From Pseudomonas sp. UBA1879 (GTDB lineage: Bacteria; Pseudomonadota; Gammaproteobacteria; Pseudomonadales; Pseudomonadaceae), in contig NZ_DDHJ01000005.1 in assembly GCF_002338065.1 (NCBI RefSeq), forward strand, positions 70,647-134,646: a DNA stretch of 64,000 bases. The letters are read 5' to 3'. This document shows, in pieces, positions 25,430 through 34,011 of this stretch (positions are counted from its first letter, which is position 1; each line of letters starts with the position of its first letter). The translations under genes and the position numbers were made by a program. Under the pieces are notes generated by a model. That model saw only the letters and a program-made list of their open reading frames with translations. It was not told the origin of the DNA and searched no databases.

Positions 25430-26380
25430 ATGAAAAAGCGCTTCATATGGGCTCTCGCAACAGCCGCGATGGCAATGGCCACGCCCTATTTGGCCCAGGC
25501 GGCAGAGTTTCCCGTCCCGAAGGGATTTAAAAGTGAGTTCAAAACCGTAGACGGGGTCAAGCTTCACTATGTGAAAGGCGGCACCGGACCTATGGTTTAT
25601 CTGGTCCATGGTTTTGGACAAGCCTGGTACGAGTGGCACAACTTGATGCCTGAACTTGCAAAAAATCACACCGTCGTTGCGGTGGATTTACCGGGTCTGG
25701 GCGAGTCGGAGCCGCCCAAAGCAGGATACAGCGGCACTGCAGTCTCGAAATACCTGTTTGACCTTGCAGATCAGTTAAGCGGCCACCAGCCTTTTGATCT
25801 GGTTGCCCACGACATCGGTATCTGGAACACCTATCCGTTGGCAGTCACGCATCAAAGTCAGATCAAAAAACTGGTGTTCATGGAAGCGCCGATTCCCGAC
25901 AAGAGCGTGTACGATTTCCCGGCCTTCTCCCCTGAAGGGGAGTCACTGGTCTGGCATTTCAGCTTCTTCGCTGCAGGCGATCACATGGCCGAAACGTTGA
26001 TTGCGGGGCATGAGAAGTTCTTCCTCAAGCGGTTCATCCAGTCGCACGCAGCCAGCATGGATGCGTTCACGCCGAAGCTGATTGATCTGTACGCCAAGTC
26101 ATATGCCAAGCCCCAAACGCTGAATGCGTCGTTCGAGTATTACCGTGCTCTGAACACATCGATCGCTGAAAACGCCGAACTGTCGAAGACGCCCTTGAAC
26201 ATGCCTACGTTGGCCATCGGCGGTGGCGGTCGCAATGGGTTGGGGCAATTTCAAATAGACCAGACAAAAAAATATGCAACTAACGTCCAAGGCGAAATCT
26301 TGCCGGGTTGTGGGCACTGGTTGCCAGAAGAATGCTCCGCTGGGCTCAATGCGGCGGTGGTTAAATTTCTGGGTAACTGA
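25430..26380 (+). CDS. cif: Cif-like secreted epoxide hydrolase
   Basis: A 316-residue protein with a Sec signal peptide (cleavage near QAA-EF). It matches the P. aeruginosa CFTR inhibitory factor Cif along its whole length as I remember it, and the catalytic set is kept one position earlier: nucleophile Asp128 (VAHDIG), Glu152 (MEAPIPD), His176 (VWHFSFF), Tyr238 (EYYRALN) and His296 (GCGHWLPEEC), with the Cys294/Cys302 disulfide pair. The His/Tyr ring-opening pair is the Cif hallmark. It hydrolyses epoxides outside the cytoplasm. In P. aeruginosa it sits in an operon with morB and an MFS gene under CifR; here it stands alone behind a strong palindrome. Confidence 0.9.
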   Translation: MKKRFIWALATAAMAMATPYLAQAAEFPVPKGFKSEFKTVDGVKLHYVKGGTGPMVYLVHGFGQAWYEWHNLMPELAKNHTVVAVDLPGLGESEPPKAGYSGTAVSKYLFDLADQLSGHQPFDLVAHDIGIWNTYPLAVTHQSQIKKLVFMEAPIPDKSVYDFPAFSPEGESLVWHFSFFAAGDHMAETLIAGHEKFFLKRFIQSHAASMDAFTPKLIDLYAKSYAKPQTLNASFEYYRALNTSIAENAELSKTPLNMPTLAIGGGGRNGLGQFQIDQTKKYATNVQGEILPGCGHWLPEECSAGLNAAVVKFLGN

Positions 26381-26536
26381 CAGGCGCTGACGTGGACCGC
26401 ACTCGGGTAATGGCGAAGTCTGAAGTTTGGGCTTCGTCCAGGGCCTGAGTTCGCATTAAGTTGATCAGGACAGCGACATACGTGGCTGTGTTTTGCAGGA
26501 TCACAAGTCTCGCGATACGCAGCCACTTACCCCTTA

Positions 26537-26577
26537 CAAAAATGAACGGTGGAGGTACAGAAATATCAGTACCGTTC
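26537..26577. promoter_or_regulatory. Operator-like repeat after cif, element E
   Basis: CAAAAATGAACG at 26537-26548 resembles the left arm of the palindrome at 25142. GAACGGT (26544-26550) and ACCGTTC (26571-26577) form a second inverted repeat around it, with GGTAC and GTACC inside. The gap 26381-26862 has no other recognisable content. It may control the downstream GlcG-like gene. Confidence 0.4.
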
Positions 26578-26862
26578 CCTGATGCGCTGTTACAGAATAT
26601 TTTTAATTGTAACTATGCCAACGGTTAACTCAGTGTTACATGCCAGCTCTTTCATGCGCTGCAAGCGCGGCCGCGGCATTACCCTCCTTGACTACGAGTC
26701 CCAGCTCGCATTTGTTCTGTCTCGTCCTGCGTTTCAAACCCCACGGGGTGAGTTCCAGGCGGTGACTTCTCGTCGTCGAATTGGCTCCGCAGCCGTCCCT
26801 GGAGTCATACGGGGGCAAGGACGCACCCACCTCTGGCGCCGCTCACTCACCGAGGATTTTGA

Positions 26863-27393
26863 ATGCTGACGCAGAACACCCTGACCTTGGCCGCTGCACG
26901 GCAGATTATCTTTGCGGCTGAAACCGAAGCCTATCGACTGGCCTGTCTGTGCTGTATTTCGGTCGTCGACATGCGCGGACAGATGATTGTCCAGGCACGC
27001 ATGGACGGTGCGCTCGGGAGTCGGGTCGAGGAATCACACCACACAGCGCTCAACGCATTAGCCGTGGGGCTCTGCCTGATGCTTCATCGGGCTTCGGGCG
27101 GTGCGCTGCCCGCAGGCCACGAAGCGCCAGAGGGCGAGGCGCATGGTGGTGAGATACCCGTGGGCTGGGAGGGCGATGTCGTTGGCTCGCTGAAGGTGGA
27201 AGCCGGCGGGATCACCATTCAATCCGAGGGTGTGTTACGGGGAGCGATCGGCATCAGCAGCGGCAGTGCGGACACTGACCAGGCGATCGCATTGGCCGCG
27301 TTAGAGGCCTACCGCTCATGCCAGACTCAGGACAAACAGGCGACATCGGCCGTTCAGCCGTTAGCCGGCAACATGTTCTTCGAGTTCCGCTGA
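26863..27393 (+). CDS. GlcG/HbpS (DUF336) family protein
   Basis: A 176-residue protein with the GlcG/HbpS fold pattern: LTLAAARQIIFAAETEA at the start, SVVDMRGQMIVQARMDGA in the middle, and VLRGAIGISSGSADTDQAIA near the end, where the family carries G-x-GVSG-x4-DE. Members bind haem, cobalamin or small metabolites, and often accompany oxidoreductase operons. Residues 85-105 hold an unusual Gly/Glu/His-rich insertion. GAGGA precedes ATG 26863. The role here is unclear. Confidence 0.75.
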   Translation: MLTQNTLTLAAARQIIFAAETEAYRLACLCCISVVDMRGQMIVQARMDGALGSRVEESHHTALNALAVGLCLMLHRASGGALPAGHEAPEGEAHGGEIPVGWEGDVVGSLKVEAGGITIQSEGVLRGAIGISSGSADTDQAIALAALEAYRSCQTQDKQATSAVQPLAGNMFFEFR

Positions 27394-27397
27394 AACC

Positions 27398-27637
27398 GTG
27401 CTCCTAGGCGATTGGCCGACGGTTGAACGAGGTGAACAGTTCATGGCCCTAGCCCGCTCGTGCGGACTGCCCGCCGAGCGCTTGAGCGATGAGCTCAGAA
27501 TCACCGTTCCTGACAGGGGATTGGCCTGGGCTTGGATCAAAATAGAGGCTGGGTCCAGGCCCCCCATATCCGTGCAGCTGAACCTAGCCCCGATGACGAT
27601 ATTCGCGCGGCGTTATGCCGGTATGGCGTCTGAATAA
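27398..27637 (+). CDS. Doubtful small ORF after the GlcG-like gene
   Basis: A possible 79-residue product begins with GTG five bases after the GlcG-like stop and runs 54 bases into the 3' end of the convergent AraC gene. I recognise no domain and see no clear ribosome site. It may be a fragment or simply non-coding sequence. Confidence 0.2.
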   Translation: MLLGDWPTVERGEQFMALARSCGLPAERLSDELRITVPDRGLAWAWIKIEAGSRPPISVQLNLAPMTIFARRYAGMASE

Positions 27638-28516
27638 ATGAGCGAAATAACTCGGACTGCCATAGCCGACTTCAAGGGCGATATTCAGGATGCTGAGATC
27701 GGATTCCAGAAGCAGCTCACGCGCCGCTTCCATGCGCAGATGAATAAAGTACTGGGATGGGCTCTGTCCTGTCGCTTTCTTGAACAGGCGACTGAAGTGC
27801 GAAACGCTCATGCCTGCTTCAGATGCCAGTCTGTCCAGGCTGAATGCACTGCCCATCTCTGTTTGCAGGGTCGTAATGGCCTTATGGAGTTTGTAGGCCG
27901 GCAGGGCGTTGACATGTCTGGAGGGTTCGCCGCCTTCGCCATAGCGTCGGGCCAGATGCACGGCCAGCGCCTGGCCGACGCCTTGTAGATACAGCGAGCT
28001 GGCTTGCAGGCTCGACGTCACTTCGTGATAGAGGGCGCTCATCAGCCTCGTCACTTCGGGATCTCGTTCGCCGGAGACCTCTCGTAGCTGCTGGACGCTG
28101 TCTGGACCCGAAACGATATCCCGCGCTGCAAGATCCAGCAGATGCTGACTGAGATAGACATGCATCACTTCAAAGCCCTCATCGCTTTCTGCCTGCCATC
28201 GCATTTCATAGGGGAGGGGCGACGTTGTCAGGAAAAAGTCCCCCGCCGCAACAGGGGTGGCCGTCCACTCTTCGCTCCCAATGCGCTCTTCTATGACGGC
28301 AGCCCCTGAAACGATCAGAACGAGCAGAGGCTCTGCGACAGCAGGAATCATCAGACTCTGCCGGGTGGTTCGATGCCTGAATAGCTGTACCTGCACCTGT
28401 GAGCTCAAGCTGTGGCCAAAAGGCCGATGGGCCGTAGCAGGCAGGTAGTCCGGCATCTTATGGGCGGGAATCCGTTCTGGGTGATCTGAACGGGCGGGGT
28501 GGCCAGGCGTTTCCAT
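27584..28516 (-). CDS. AraC-family transcriptional regulator
   Basis: A 310-residue protein. The N-terminal cupin-like sensor region includes EPLLVLIVSGAAVIEER and VAAGDFFLTTSP; the C-terminal pair of helix-turn-helix motifs is clear (FSLDRLASEAGMSVSHFSRL, then LNIALEVGYGSPSYFAHLFR). I start at ATG 28516, not the TTG at 28594, as the latter frame overlaps the promoter region. It is divergent from the SDR at 28686, which is its probable target; the pair repeats the AraC/SDR layout seen at 21-23 kb. Confidence 0.88.
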   Translation of the reverse strand: METPGHPARSDHPERIPAHKMPDYLPATAHRPFGHSLSSQVQVQLFRHRTTRQSLMIPAVAEPLLVLIVSGAAVIEERIGSEEWTATPVAAGDFFLTTSPLPYEMRWQAESDEGFEVMHVYLSQHLLDLAARDIVSGPDSVQQLREVSGERDPEVTRLMSALYHEVTSSLQASSLYLQGVGQALAVHLARRYGEGGEPSRHVNALPAYKLHKAITTLQTEMGSAFSLDRLASEAGMSVSHFSRLFKKATGQSPSQYFIHLRMEAARELLLESDLSILNIALEVGYGSPSYFAHLFRRHTGITPREYRHRG

Positions 28517-28685
28517 CGCAGGGTCTTCTTGAGTGATGAGTCGACAGCGTAGCGAGTCGAGGTGACTAAAAGCAAAATCCCGACAGTCCGGCAAGACTGC
28601 GGCAGATCGGCACGACAGAATGGGAGAAGGTGTCGTCGTCTACAGCCGTAGCGGTTGCGGCTGGATGCCTTTTCTGGAGAGAAAG

Positions 28686-29444
28686 ATGACGACTGATACA
28701 CGCAGTGAATTCGAAGGGCGGGTGGCGCTGGTGACCGGTGCAGCGAGTGGGATTGGCCGAGCTGTCGCCCTGATGCTGCATGAGCGTGGGGCTAAAGTGG
28801 TAGCTGAAGACAAAAGTCCGACAGTCGATCAACTGGCCCGGCCCGGCCTGGTCCCATTGATTGCGGATATCACTGAAGATGGCGCTGCCGAAACAGCAGT
28901 GGCGACAGCGATCGCGCACTTTGGTGGTCTGGATATATTGGTCAACAATGCCGGGATCATCATCAATAAACTGGTCGTGGACATGACACGCGATGACTGG
29001 GAGCGGATCCAGGCCGTCAATGTCACGGCCGCATTTTTACATGCTCGGGAAGCCATAAAAGCGATGATCCCGAACCGAACGGGAGCCATTGTCAACATCG
29101 CGTCCTATGCGGCTTACCAGGCGTTTCCTACGATTGCGGCTTATACCGCGTCGAAAGGTGCGCTGGCCCAGCTGACGCGTACATTGGCTTTGGAGGTTAT
29201 TGACTATGGCATACGCGTCAACGCAGTCGGCTCCGGAGATGTGGTGACCAATATCCTCAACGAGGTTGTAGAAGACGGTCCGCAATTCCTCGCCCGGCAC
29301 GGCGAAAAGACGCCGATCAAACGTGCAGCTCAGCCCGAGGAAATCGCTGAGGTCGTGACGTTCCTGGCATCGGAGCGGGCATCCTACATTTTGGGCGCCG
29401 TCGTCATGGCGGATGGAGGGATGAGCGTCCCCGCCGGAGCCTGA
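28686..29444 (+). CDS. SDR-family oxidoreductase
   Basis: A 252-residue short-chain dehydrogenase: TGAASGIG at residues 17-24, NNAG at 87-90, catalytic Ser140, Tyr153 and Lys157 (YTASK), and YILGAVVMADGGMS at the end. Residue 41 after strand 2 is acidic (VVAEDKS), which usually favours NAD over NADP. ATG 28686 has GGAG just upstream. Substrate unknown; control by the divergent AraC protein is likely. Confidence 0.92.
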   Translation: MTTDTRSEFEGRVALVTGAASGIGRAVALMLHERGAKVVAEDKSPTVDQLARPGLVPLIADITEDGAAETAVATAIAHFGGLDILVNNAGIIINKLVVDMTRDDWERIQAVNVTAAFLHAREAIKAMIPNRTGAIVNIASYAAYQAFPTIAAYTASKGALAQLTRTLALEVIDYGIRVNAVGSGDVVTNILNEVVEDGPQFLARHGEKTPIKRAAQPEEIAEVVTFLASERASYILGAVVMADGGMSVPAGA

Positions 29445-29561
29445 GGCAGACCATTCAACTGATTCACACCGTGTCGACCCACTTGGCTCGGGGATCAAGT
29501 CGTGTGATGGGTTGATTGGCTCGCATCAATCCCAAAACGCGCCATGGCCAGACCGGTACCG

Positions 29562-29587
29562 AAAGCCGCCTCAACGGGCGGCTTTTT
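29562..29587 (+). terminator. Intrinsic terminator
   Basis: AAAGCCGCC (29562-29570) pairs with GGCGGCTTT (29577-29585) and ends in a T run. It lies 118 bp after the SDR stop and before the lipoprotein gene. Confidence 0.75.
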
Positions 29588-29669
29588 GTTGAAGCCGTTG
29601 AACAACACAGACAACCCGCGACGATCCCCGGTGGTAGACTCTCGCCACTTCAAACGAGGAGCGACAGAC

Positions 29670-30023
29670 GTGCGCAAGATGGCAATGATGGTGGCGGTGC
29701 TGATGCTGGCGGGCTGCGATGGTGGCAAACCGGCGACGCCGGCGAATGTTCCGAGCACGGATTCGGTGGCAGAAGCACCCACCCCGGCTTCGTCGCAGTG
29801 GACCATTCGCGTCCATTTGAAAGAAGCCCTGAGCGACATGGCTTATTGGCTGGTCGAGCACCATTATCCTTCGTACGTGGTCAAGGTCGATGGCAAGGAA
29901 GTCGTCATGATCGGTCCGTTCGAGTCGCAAGCCGTGGCCGAAAAGGCCAAAGCCGACATTGATGCCGCGTTGGTCAAGGGCCATCGCCTGTCGCAACTGG
30001 AAGTGATCCCGCCTAAATCCTGA
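29670..30023 (+). CDS. Small lipoprotein with a SPOR-like C-terminal segment
   Basis: A 117-residue product starting at GTG 29670, with GAGGAG eight bases before. The N-terminus is a lipoprotein signal with lipobox LAGC, Cys about residue 16, followed by a Pro/Ala/Thr linker. The C-terminal 70 residues contain YPSYVVKVDGKEVVMIGPFE and a following helix, which resembles a SPOR repeat (peptidoglycan-binding) with its V-x-VGPF core. Placement in the cell envelope is secure; peptidoglycan binding is an inference. Confidence 0.7.
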   Translation: MRKMAMMVAVLMLAGCDGGKPATPANVPSTDSVAEAPTPASSQWTIRVHLKEALSDMAYWLVEHHYPSYVVKVDGKEVVMIGPFESQAVAEKAKADIDAALVKGHRLSQLEVIPPKS

Positions 30024-30117
30024 TCGTTCGACGATCTGCCGCGACACCCCGACGTGGCTGTGCCACCCTGCCTTCACGCATTCGAATACTCGGGTGCGTG
30101 AACCGGGAATCGCCGTT

Positions 30118-30612
30118 ATGGACGAGATTCAACGCCTCAGCGAATTGCTGGCGGCCAATCAGCGCTACGAAGAACAGAAACAGCAACGTTTTCAGGATGA
30201 CCTGGCACAGTGGAATGCCAGTATCGACGCACTTTACGCGCAGGTAGAGAGCTGGCTGCAGCCATTGGTCGATGCGCAGCAGACCCATTTCGAGTATGAG
30301 CCGCACTTGGCACAAGGCAGGGGTTACCCTGACGAGAACTCACCTTTCATGACCCGGCGCATGAGCTTTTTTCTGGGCGGTCATGAGGTCGCCTTTGTGC
30401 CCGAGGCCATGGGTTCGAAAGGGCAGGTGAGCCTTGCGGTGGCGGGCTTGAGTCTGCACGGGCAGGAGAAATACACCCTGCAACTGGATCCCATGCGTCG
30501 CGATTGGCTGCTGAAGAAGTCCGTCGGCGTCAAGGATTCGGAGCCTCTAGCGTTTACCGCAGATTATTTCGGGAAATTGCTGCAAGCGGTGGTGCCGCAG
30601 CGTCAGGGCTGA
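30118..30612 (+). CDS. Conserved hypothetical protein
   Basis: A 164-residue, highly charged soluble protein. Residues 1-55 form a helical, Gln- and Glu-rich region (LLAANQRYEEQKQQRFQDDL) likely to be a coiled coil; the rest is mixed with a FFLGGHEVAFVPEAMG strand pair. I do not recognise the family. Starts at GTG 30094 and ATG 30118 are both possible; the second begins the helix. It lies 95 bp after the lipoprotein gene. Confidence 0.6.
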   Translation: MDEIQRLSELLAANQRYEEQKQQRFQDDLAQWNASIDALYAQVESWLQPLVDAQQTHFEYEPHLAQGRGYPDENSPFMTRRMSFFLGGHEVAFVPEAMGSKGQVSLAVAGLSLHGQEKYTLQLDPMRRDWLLKKSVGVKDSEPLAFTADYFGKLLQAVVPQRQG

Positions 30613-30780
30613 CCTGCGAATTAGCCGCGGTGGGGAGGGGCGCCGGGAATGGACTGCGCACCGGCTGGCCGGCGCGAGCGGTGGGTCAATGGGCATGGCC
30701 ACACTTGACCCTTTGCGTTCAAGAGCTGGCGCCTACCGTCGGTGACGCGCGCTCGTTGCAACGAAGTCGGCCAGAGCGGC

Positions 30781-31098
30781 TCAGCGGCGACCGAGCAACA
30801 GGCCGACCACCAGACCGAAACCGGCGGACACGGCAACGGTTTGCCATGGGTGGCCACCGATGTAGGTCTCGGTCGCCTGAACGGCGGGCTTGGTCTTGTC
30901 ACGAACGCTGCTCAGGGAGTCAACGGCCTGTTTGAGTTTCAGGCTCAGTTGGGCACGTACGGTTTCTGCCTCTTCGCCCACCAACGATGCGCTGTCCTTG
31001 AGCAGTTTGTCGGACTCTTCGATCAGGGCCGCCAGTTCGCTGAACGCTTGATCCTGGATCTGTTCGGCGGCGTTTTGGGCAGCAGTTTTACGAGCCAT
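30781..31098 (-). CDS. DUF883 (ElaB/YqjD-like) membrane-anchored protein
   Basis: A 105-residue protein: a long amphipathic helix with LAALIEESDKLLKDSASLVG, then a C-terminal transmembrane helix GHPWQTVAVSAGFGLVVGLL ending in GRR, the DUF883 hallmark. E. coli homologs bind ribosomes at the inner membrane in stationary phase. ATG 31098 is chosen since the family begins here and the codons before it overlap the promoter. The gene is single and divergent from the small gene at 31291. Confidence 0.88.
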   Translation of the reverse strand: MARKTAAQNAAEQIQDQAFSELAALIEESDKLLKDSASLVGEEAETVRAQLSLKLKQAVDSLSSVRDKTKPAVQATETYIGGHPWQTVAVSAGFGLVVGLLLGRR

Positions 31099-31290
31099 GG
31101 CAAATTTCCTTTCAGTTGATAATGGCAGTGAGCAATGGAGTCGCATGGGCCGGGAAAAGTTGCAGGGTATTTCCAGCCCTCGGCAAAAATGGCGACGAAT
31201 GTGGTCGGGCGTCGGCGGCAAGCGGGTGTAAGATGCTGACGCTTTTGAGCCAACGTCCGGCTCCGTTTTTTGAACACAGAGGTAACCGTC

Positions 31291-31548
31291 ATGAGTTTCA
31301 ACCTGGCCACTAAGTCTCTCGCCGAGCGCGCTGAAATCGAGGACGAGAAATCCCGTCTGTTCGACCTTTGGCAGAGCAATCTGGGCAAGGCCAAGGGCGA
31401 AGCCGCCCGGCTGATGGGGGAGCGCGCCAAGCGCAAGGGCAAATGGTCGGAGTGGGTCCGCTCGGAGCTCGACGCCATGTCCCCGCCTGAATACGCCAAC
31501 ATGGTGCGCGCCGAGGTCAACCGGCTGGTCGCTGCCGCCCGGGCCTGA
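31291..31548 (+). CDS. Small conserved hypothetical protein
   Basis: An 85-residue, charged, helical protein with no signal or membrane segment: AERAEIEDEKSRLFDLWQSN, then GKWSEWVRSELDAMSPPEY. GAGGTAA sits before ATG 31291. The family is not known to me, though strong codon bias and the clean start make it a real gene. Confidence 0.6.
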   Translation: MSFNLATKSLAERAEIEDEKSRLFDLWQSNLGKAKGEAARLMGERAKRKGKWSEWVRSELDAMSPPEYANMVRAEVNRLVAAARA

Positions 31549-31613
31549 GGGCCTGCTCGATCACGCGAGCAGCGCAGGCTGTCCAGCGGGGATAGCGGCT
31601 GAGCGGTGCGCGG

Positions 31614-32093
31614 TTACCAACTGCCGCTCGCCGGCTGCGGCAGACTCAGCGTGCCGCTGTCGTAAAAGCGCGTTGTCCCGAACAGCCCGCCTGCCAGTTT
31701 GCCGTGCAATTCGTAGGGCAGGTTGTCCAGCCTTTGTTGCTCGGTCAGCCCTACGGCCTGGCGAAGCGCCGCAAACGCCGAGACCGTTACCGGCACCGTC
31801 AGCACACCCTCCGAGAACCGCGTGATCGTGCCTTTTTGATCGCTGACACCCGAGGCCAGCAGCTTGCCATTGACGTCCAGATTCAACGCCACGCCGTCAT
31901 ACGGGATGTCGACGTCGTTGGGGTTTTGCAGGCGCAGTTTGACCGCAAACCGAATCTCCAGGTCTTGCCCTGGCAGAGGTTCGATGCCCACGACATTGAT
32001 GTTCAGCGGGTCGCGGTTGGGGAACAGGGCGCAGGCGCTCAACGCCAGTAACAGCAAACAGGTGAACAAAGTGCGAATCGGGCGTTGCGGCAT
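31614..32093 (-). CDS. LEA14-like (LEA type 2) lipoprotein
   Basis: A 159-residue outer-envelope lipoprotein with lipobox LSAC near residue 21, followed by a LEA_2/WHy domain: VVGIEPLPGQDLEIRFAVKL, LQNPNDVDIPYDGVALNLDV, a family found in desiccation- and stress-related proteins. It follows the purine permease gene by about 50 bp on the same strand. Function in bacteria is unknown beyond probable stress protection. Confidence 0.82.
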   Translation of the reverse strand: MPQRPIRTLFTCLLLLALSACALFPNRDPLNINVVGIEPLPGQDLEIRFAVKLRLQNPNDVDIPYDGVALNLDVNGKLLASGVSDQKGTITRFSEGVLTVPVTVSAFAALRQAVGLTEQQRLDNLPYELHGKLAGGLFGTTRFYDSGTLSLPQPASGSW

Positions 32094-32146
32094 CGTGGCG
32101 CTCCAGTGGCGAGGCAGAGCGAGAGACAGCTCCCGCTCGTTGAAGC

Positions 32147-33631
32147 CTAGCGTTCCAACTGTGCGACCGTGTGTGAAGGGAGAGGTTCTGTTTGCCCGGG
32201 GGACGCCGGGTCTTGCAACACCTTGACGGTCGAGGCTTCCGGGTCGAATTCGGTGAGCTCTTCTTCTATAAAGTCTTCTGGCAGAAAGATATTGAGCAGG
32301 ATCGCGCAGAAAGCGCCCACCGTGATTGGCGATTCGAAGATATTGTGCAGCGCCTTGGGCAGTTCGCGCAGCACCTCCGGCACCGCCGCCACGCCGAGGC
32401 CCATGCCCAGGGAAATGGCCACGATCAGCATGTTGCGCCGATGCAGACCCGCTTCGGAGAGGATCTTGATGCCCGCCACGGCAACGGTGCCGAACATGAT
32501 CAGCGTTGCGCCGCCCAGCACCGGTTTGGGCATCAGTTGCAGCACCGCGCCGATGATCGGGAACAGCCCCAGCAACACCAGAATCCCGGCGATGAAAAAC
32601 GCCACGTAGCGGCTGGCGACTCCGGTCAGCTGGATCACCCCGTTATTCTGGGCGAAGGTCACCATCGGCAGGCTGTTGAAGGTCGCGGCCATGGCCGAGT
32701 TGAGGCCATCGGCAAGCAAGCCTGACTTGATCCGGCGGATGTACACCGGGCCGCTCACGGGTTGCTGGGAAATCATCGAGTTGGCGGTCAGATCCCCTGC
32801 GGCCTCCAGCGGCGATACCAGAAAGATCACGGCAATCGGAATGAAGGCCAGCAGGTCGAACGAAAAACCGTACTTGAAGGGCACCGGAATGCTCATCACC
32901 GGCACCTGCGGCATGTGCGCGAAATCCACGCGGCCCATGTACCAGGCCACCACGAAGCCAAGGGTCAAGCCGATGATGATTGCGCTAAGACGCAGCAACG
33001 GAATGTTGAACCGGTTGAGCAGCACGATCGTGCCCAGCACCAATGCCGCCAGGCCGAGGTTCGCGGCAGAGCCCAGATCCGCGGCGCCGAAACCACCGGC
33101 CATGTCGGTCATCGCCACCTTGAGCAAGGACAGTCCCATCAAGGTGATGATCGTGCCGGTGACCACGGGGGTGATCAGCTTGCGCAGCTTCCCGATAAAC
33201 TGACTCAACACCACCTCGACGAACGCGGCGCAAAAACACACCCCGAAAATGGTCGAGAGGATTTCCTCGGTCCCGCCCCCTCGGCTTTTCACCAGAAAAC
33301 CGGCGCTGAGGATCACGCTGAGGAAGGAAAAGCTGGTCCCTTGCAGGCACAGCAGGCCCGAGCCGATAGGGCCAAAACGCTTGGCTTGCACGAAGGTACC
33401 CAGGCCTGACACGAACAGCGCCATGCTGATCAGGTAGGGCACTTCACTGTCCAGGCCCAACACGCCCCCGACGATCAGGGTTGGCGTAATGATGCCGACG
33501 AAGCTGGCCAGCACGTGTTGCAAGGCGGCAAAGACCGCAGCGGTGAAGTGCGGGCGGTCGTTGAGGCCGTAGATCAGGTCGGTGTGGCTCGCGGCGGGGC
33601 GCGACGGGGACGTGTTTTGCGGTGTGGTCAT
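32147..33631 (-). CDS. NCS2 nucleobase:cation symporter, xanthine/uracil permease type
   Basis: A 494-residue inner-membrane carrier with about 14 hydrophobic segments. QHVLASFVGIITPTLIVGG in TM1 and SPLEAAGDLTANSMISQQPV with QNNGVIQLTGVASR are the NCS2 motifs; Glu in the SPLEAAGD segment and Gln/Asn in the QNNG segment match substrate and proton sites in UraA and UapA. The GVIQLTGVASR form is the one seen in xanthine/urate permeases. ATG 33631 fits the family N-terminus. It is divergent from the ArsR gene at 34012. Confidence 0.9.
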   Translation of the reverse strand: MTTPQNTSPSRPAASHTDLIYGLNDRPHFTAAVFAALQHVLASFVGIITPTLIVGGVLGLDSEVPYLISMALFVSGLGTFVQAKRFGPIGSGLLCLQGTSFSFLSVILSAGFLVKSRGGGTEEILSTIFGVCFCAAFVEVVLSQFIGKLRKLITPVVTGTIITLMGLSLLKVAMTDMAGGFGAADLGSAANLGLAALVLGTIVLLNRFNIPLLRLSAIIIGLTLGFVVAWYMGRVDFAHMPQVPVMSIPVPFKYGFSFDLLAFIPIAVIFLVSPLEAAGDLTANSMISQQPVSGPVYIRRIKSGLLADGLNSAMAATFNSLPMVTFAQNNGVIQLTGVASRYVAFFIAGILVLLGLFPIIGAVLQLMPKPVLGGATLIMFGTVAVAGIKILSEAGLHRRNMLIVAISLGMGLGVAAVPEVLRELPKALHNIFESPITVGAFCAILLNIFLPEDFIEEELTEFDPEASTVKVLQDPASPGQTEPLPSHTVAQLER

Positions 33632-33771
33632 GGTTAGCCTGCCAATTGTTTTTATTCGGTCGTGGGCTTTGCAGGTGACGCAATAGTGACCTGACAACAA
33701 AAGCTGCCTGTTGGGTCAGGTTTGACGACTTTACAACATGTCTACACAGCTAAAAACAATTTTCGAGAATA

Positions 33772-33781
33772 TTGTGTACAA
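33772..33781. promoter_or_regulatory. Inverted repeat in the permease/ArsR gap
   Basis: TTGTGTACAA is a TTGT-GT-ACAA repeat about 140 bp upstream of the permease start; ACAAT/ATTGT arms overlap it on the left. GntR-type purine regulators often bind TTGTATACAA-like sites. Nothing else was recognised in 33632-34011. Confidence 0.3.
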
Positions 33782-34011
33782 AAAAAAGAATCGCGAGCGA
33801 TGTAGGGCCTGTGAGAAAAGGGCGCGCAGAATGCCAGAAAACGCTTCGCGGGTATGCAGAAGGCGCTTATTCTGTGGCCACTGAACCTTGATACGCCGGT
33901 CGGCGTCCTAACGGATGCCTGATTTTCAGTCGGCGTCAGGTATCGCTCGAGGCAGCTCTTGATCACAAGAAGCATCGACAGGGAGGTTTCAACCGGGGTG
34001 TAACGATCTTC

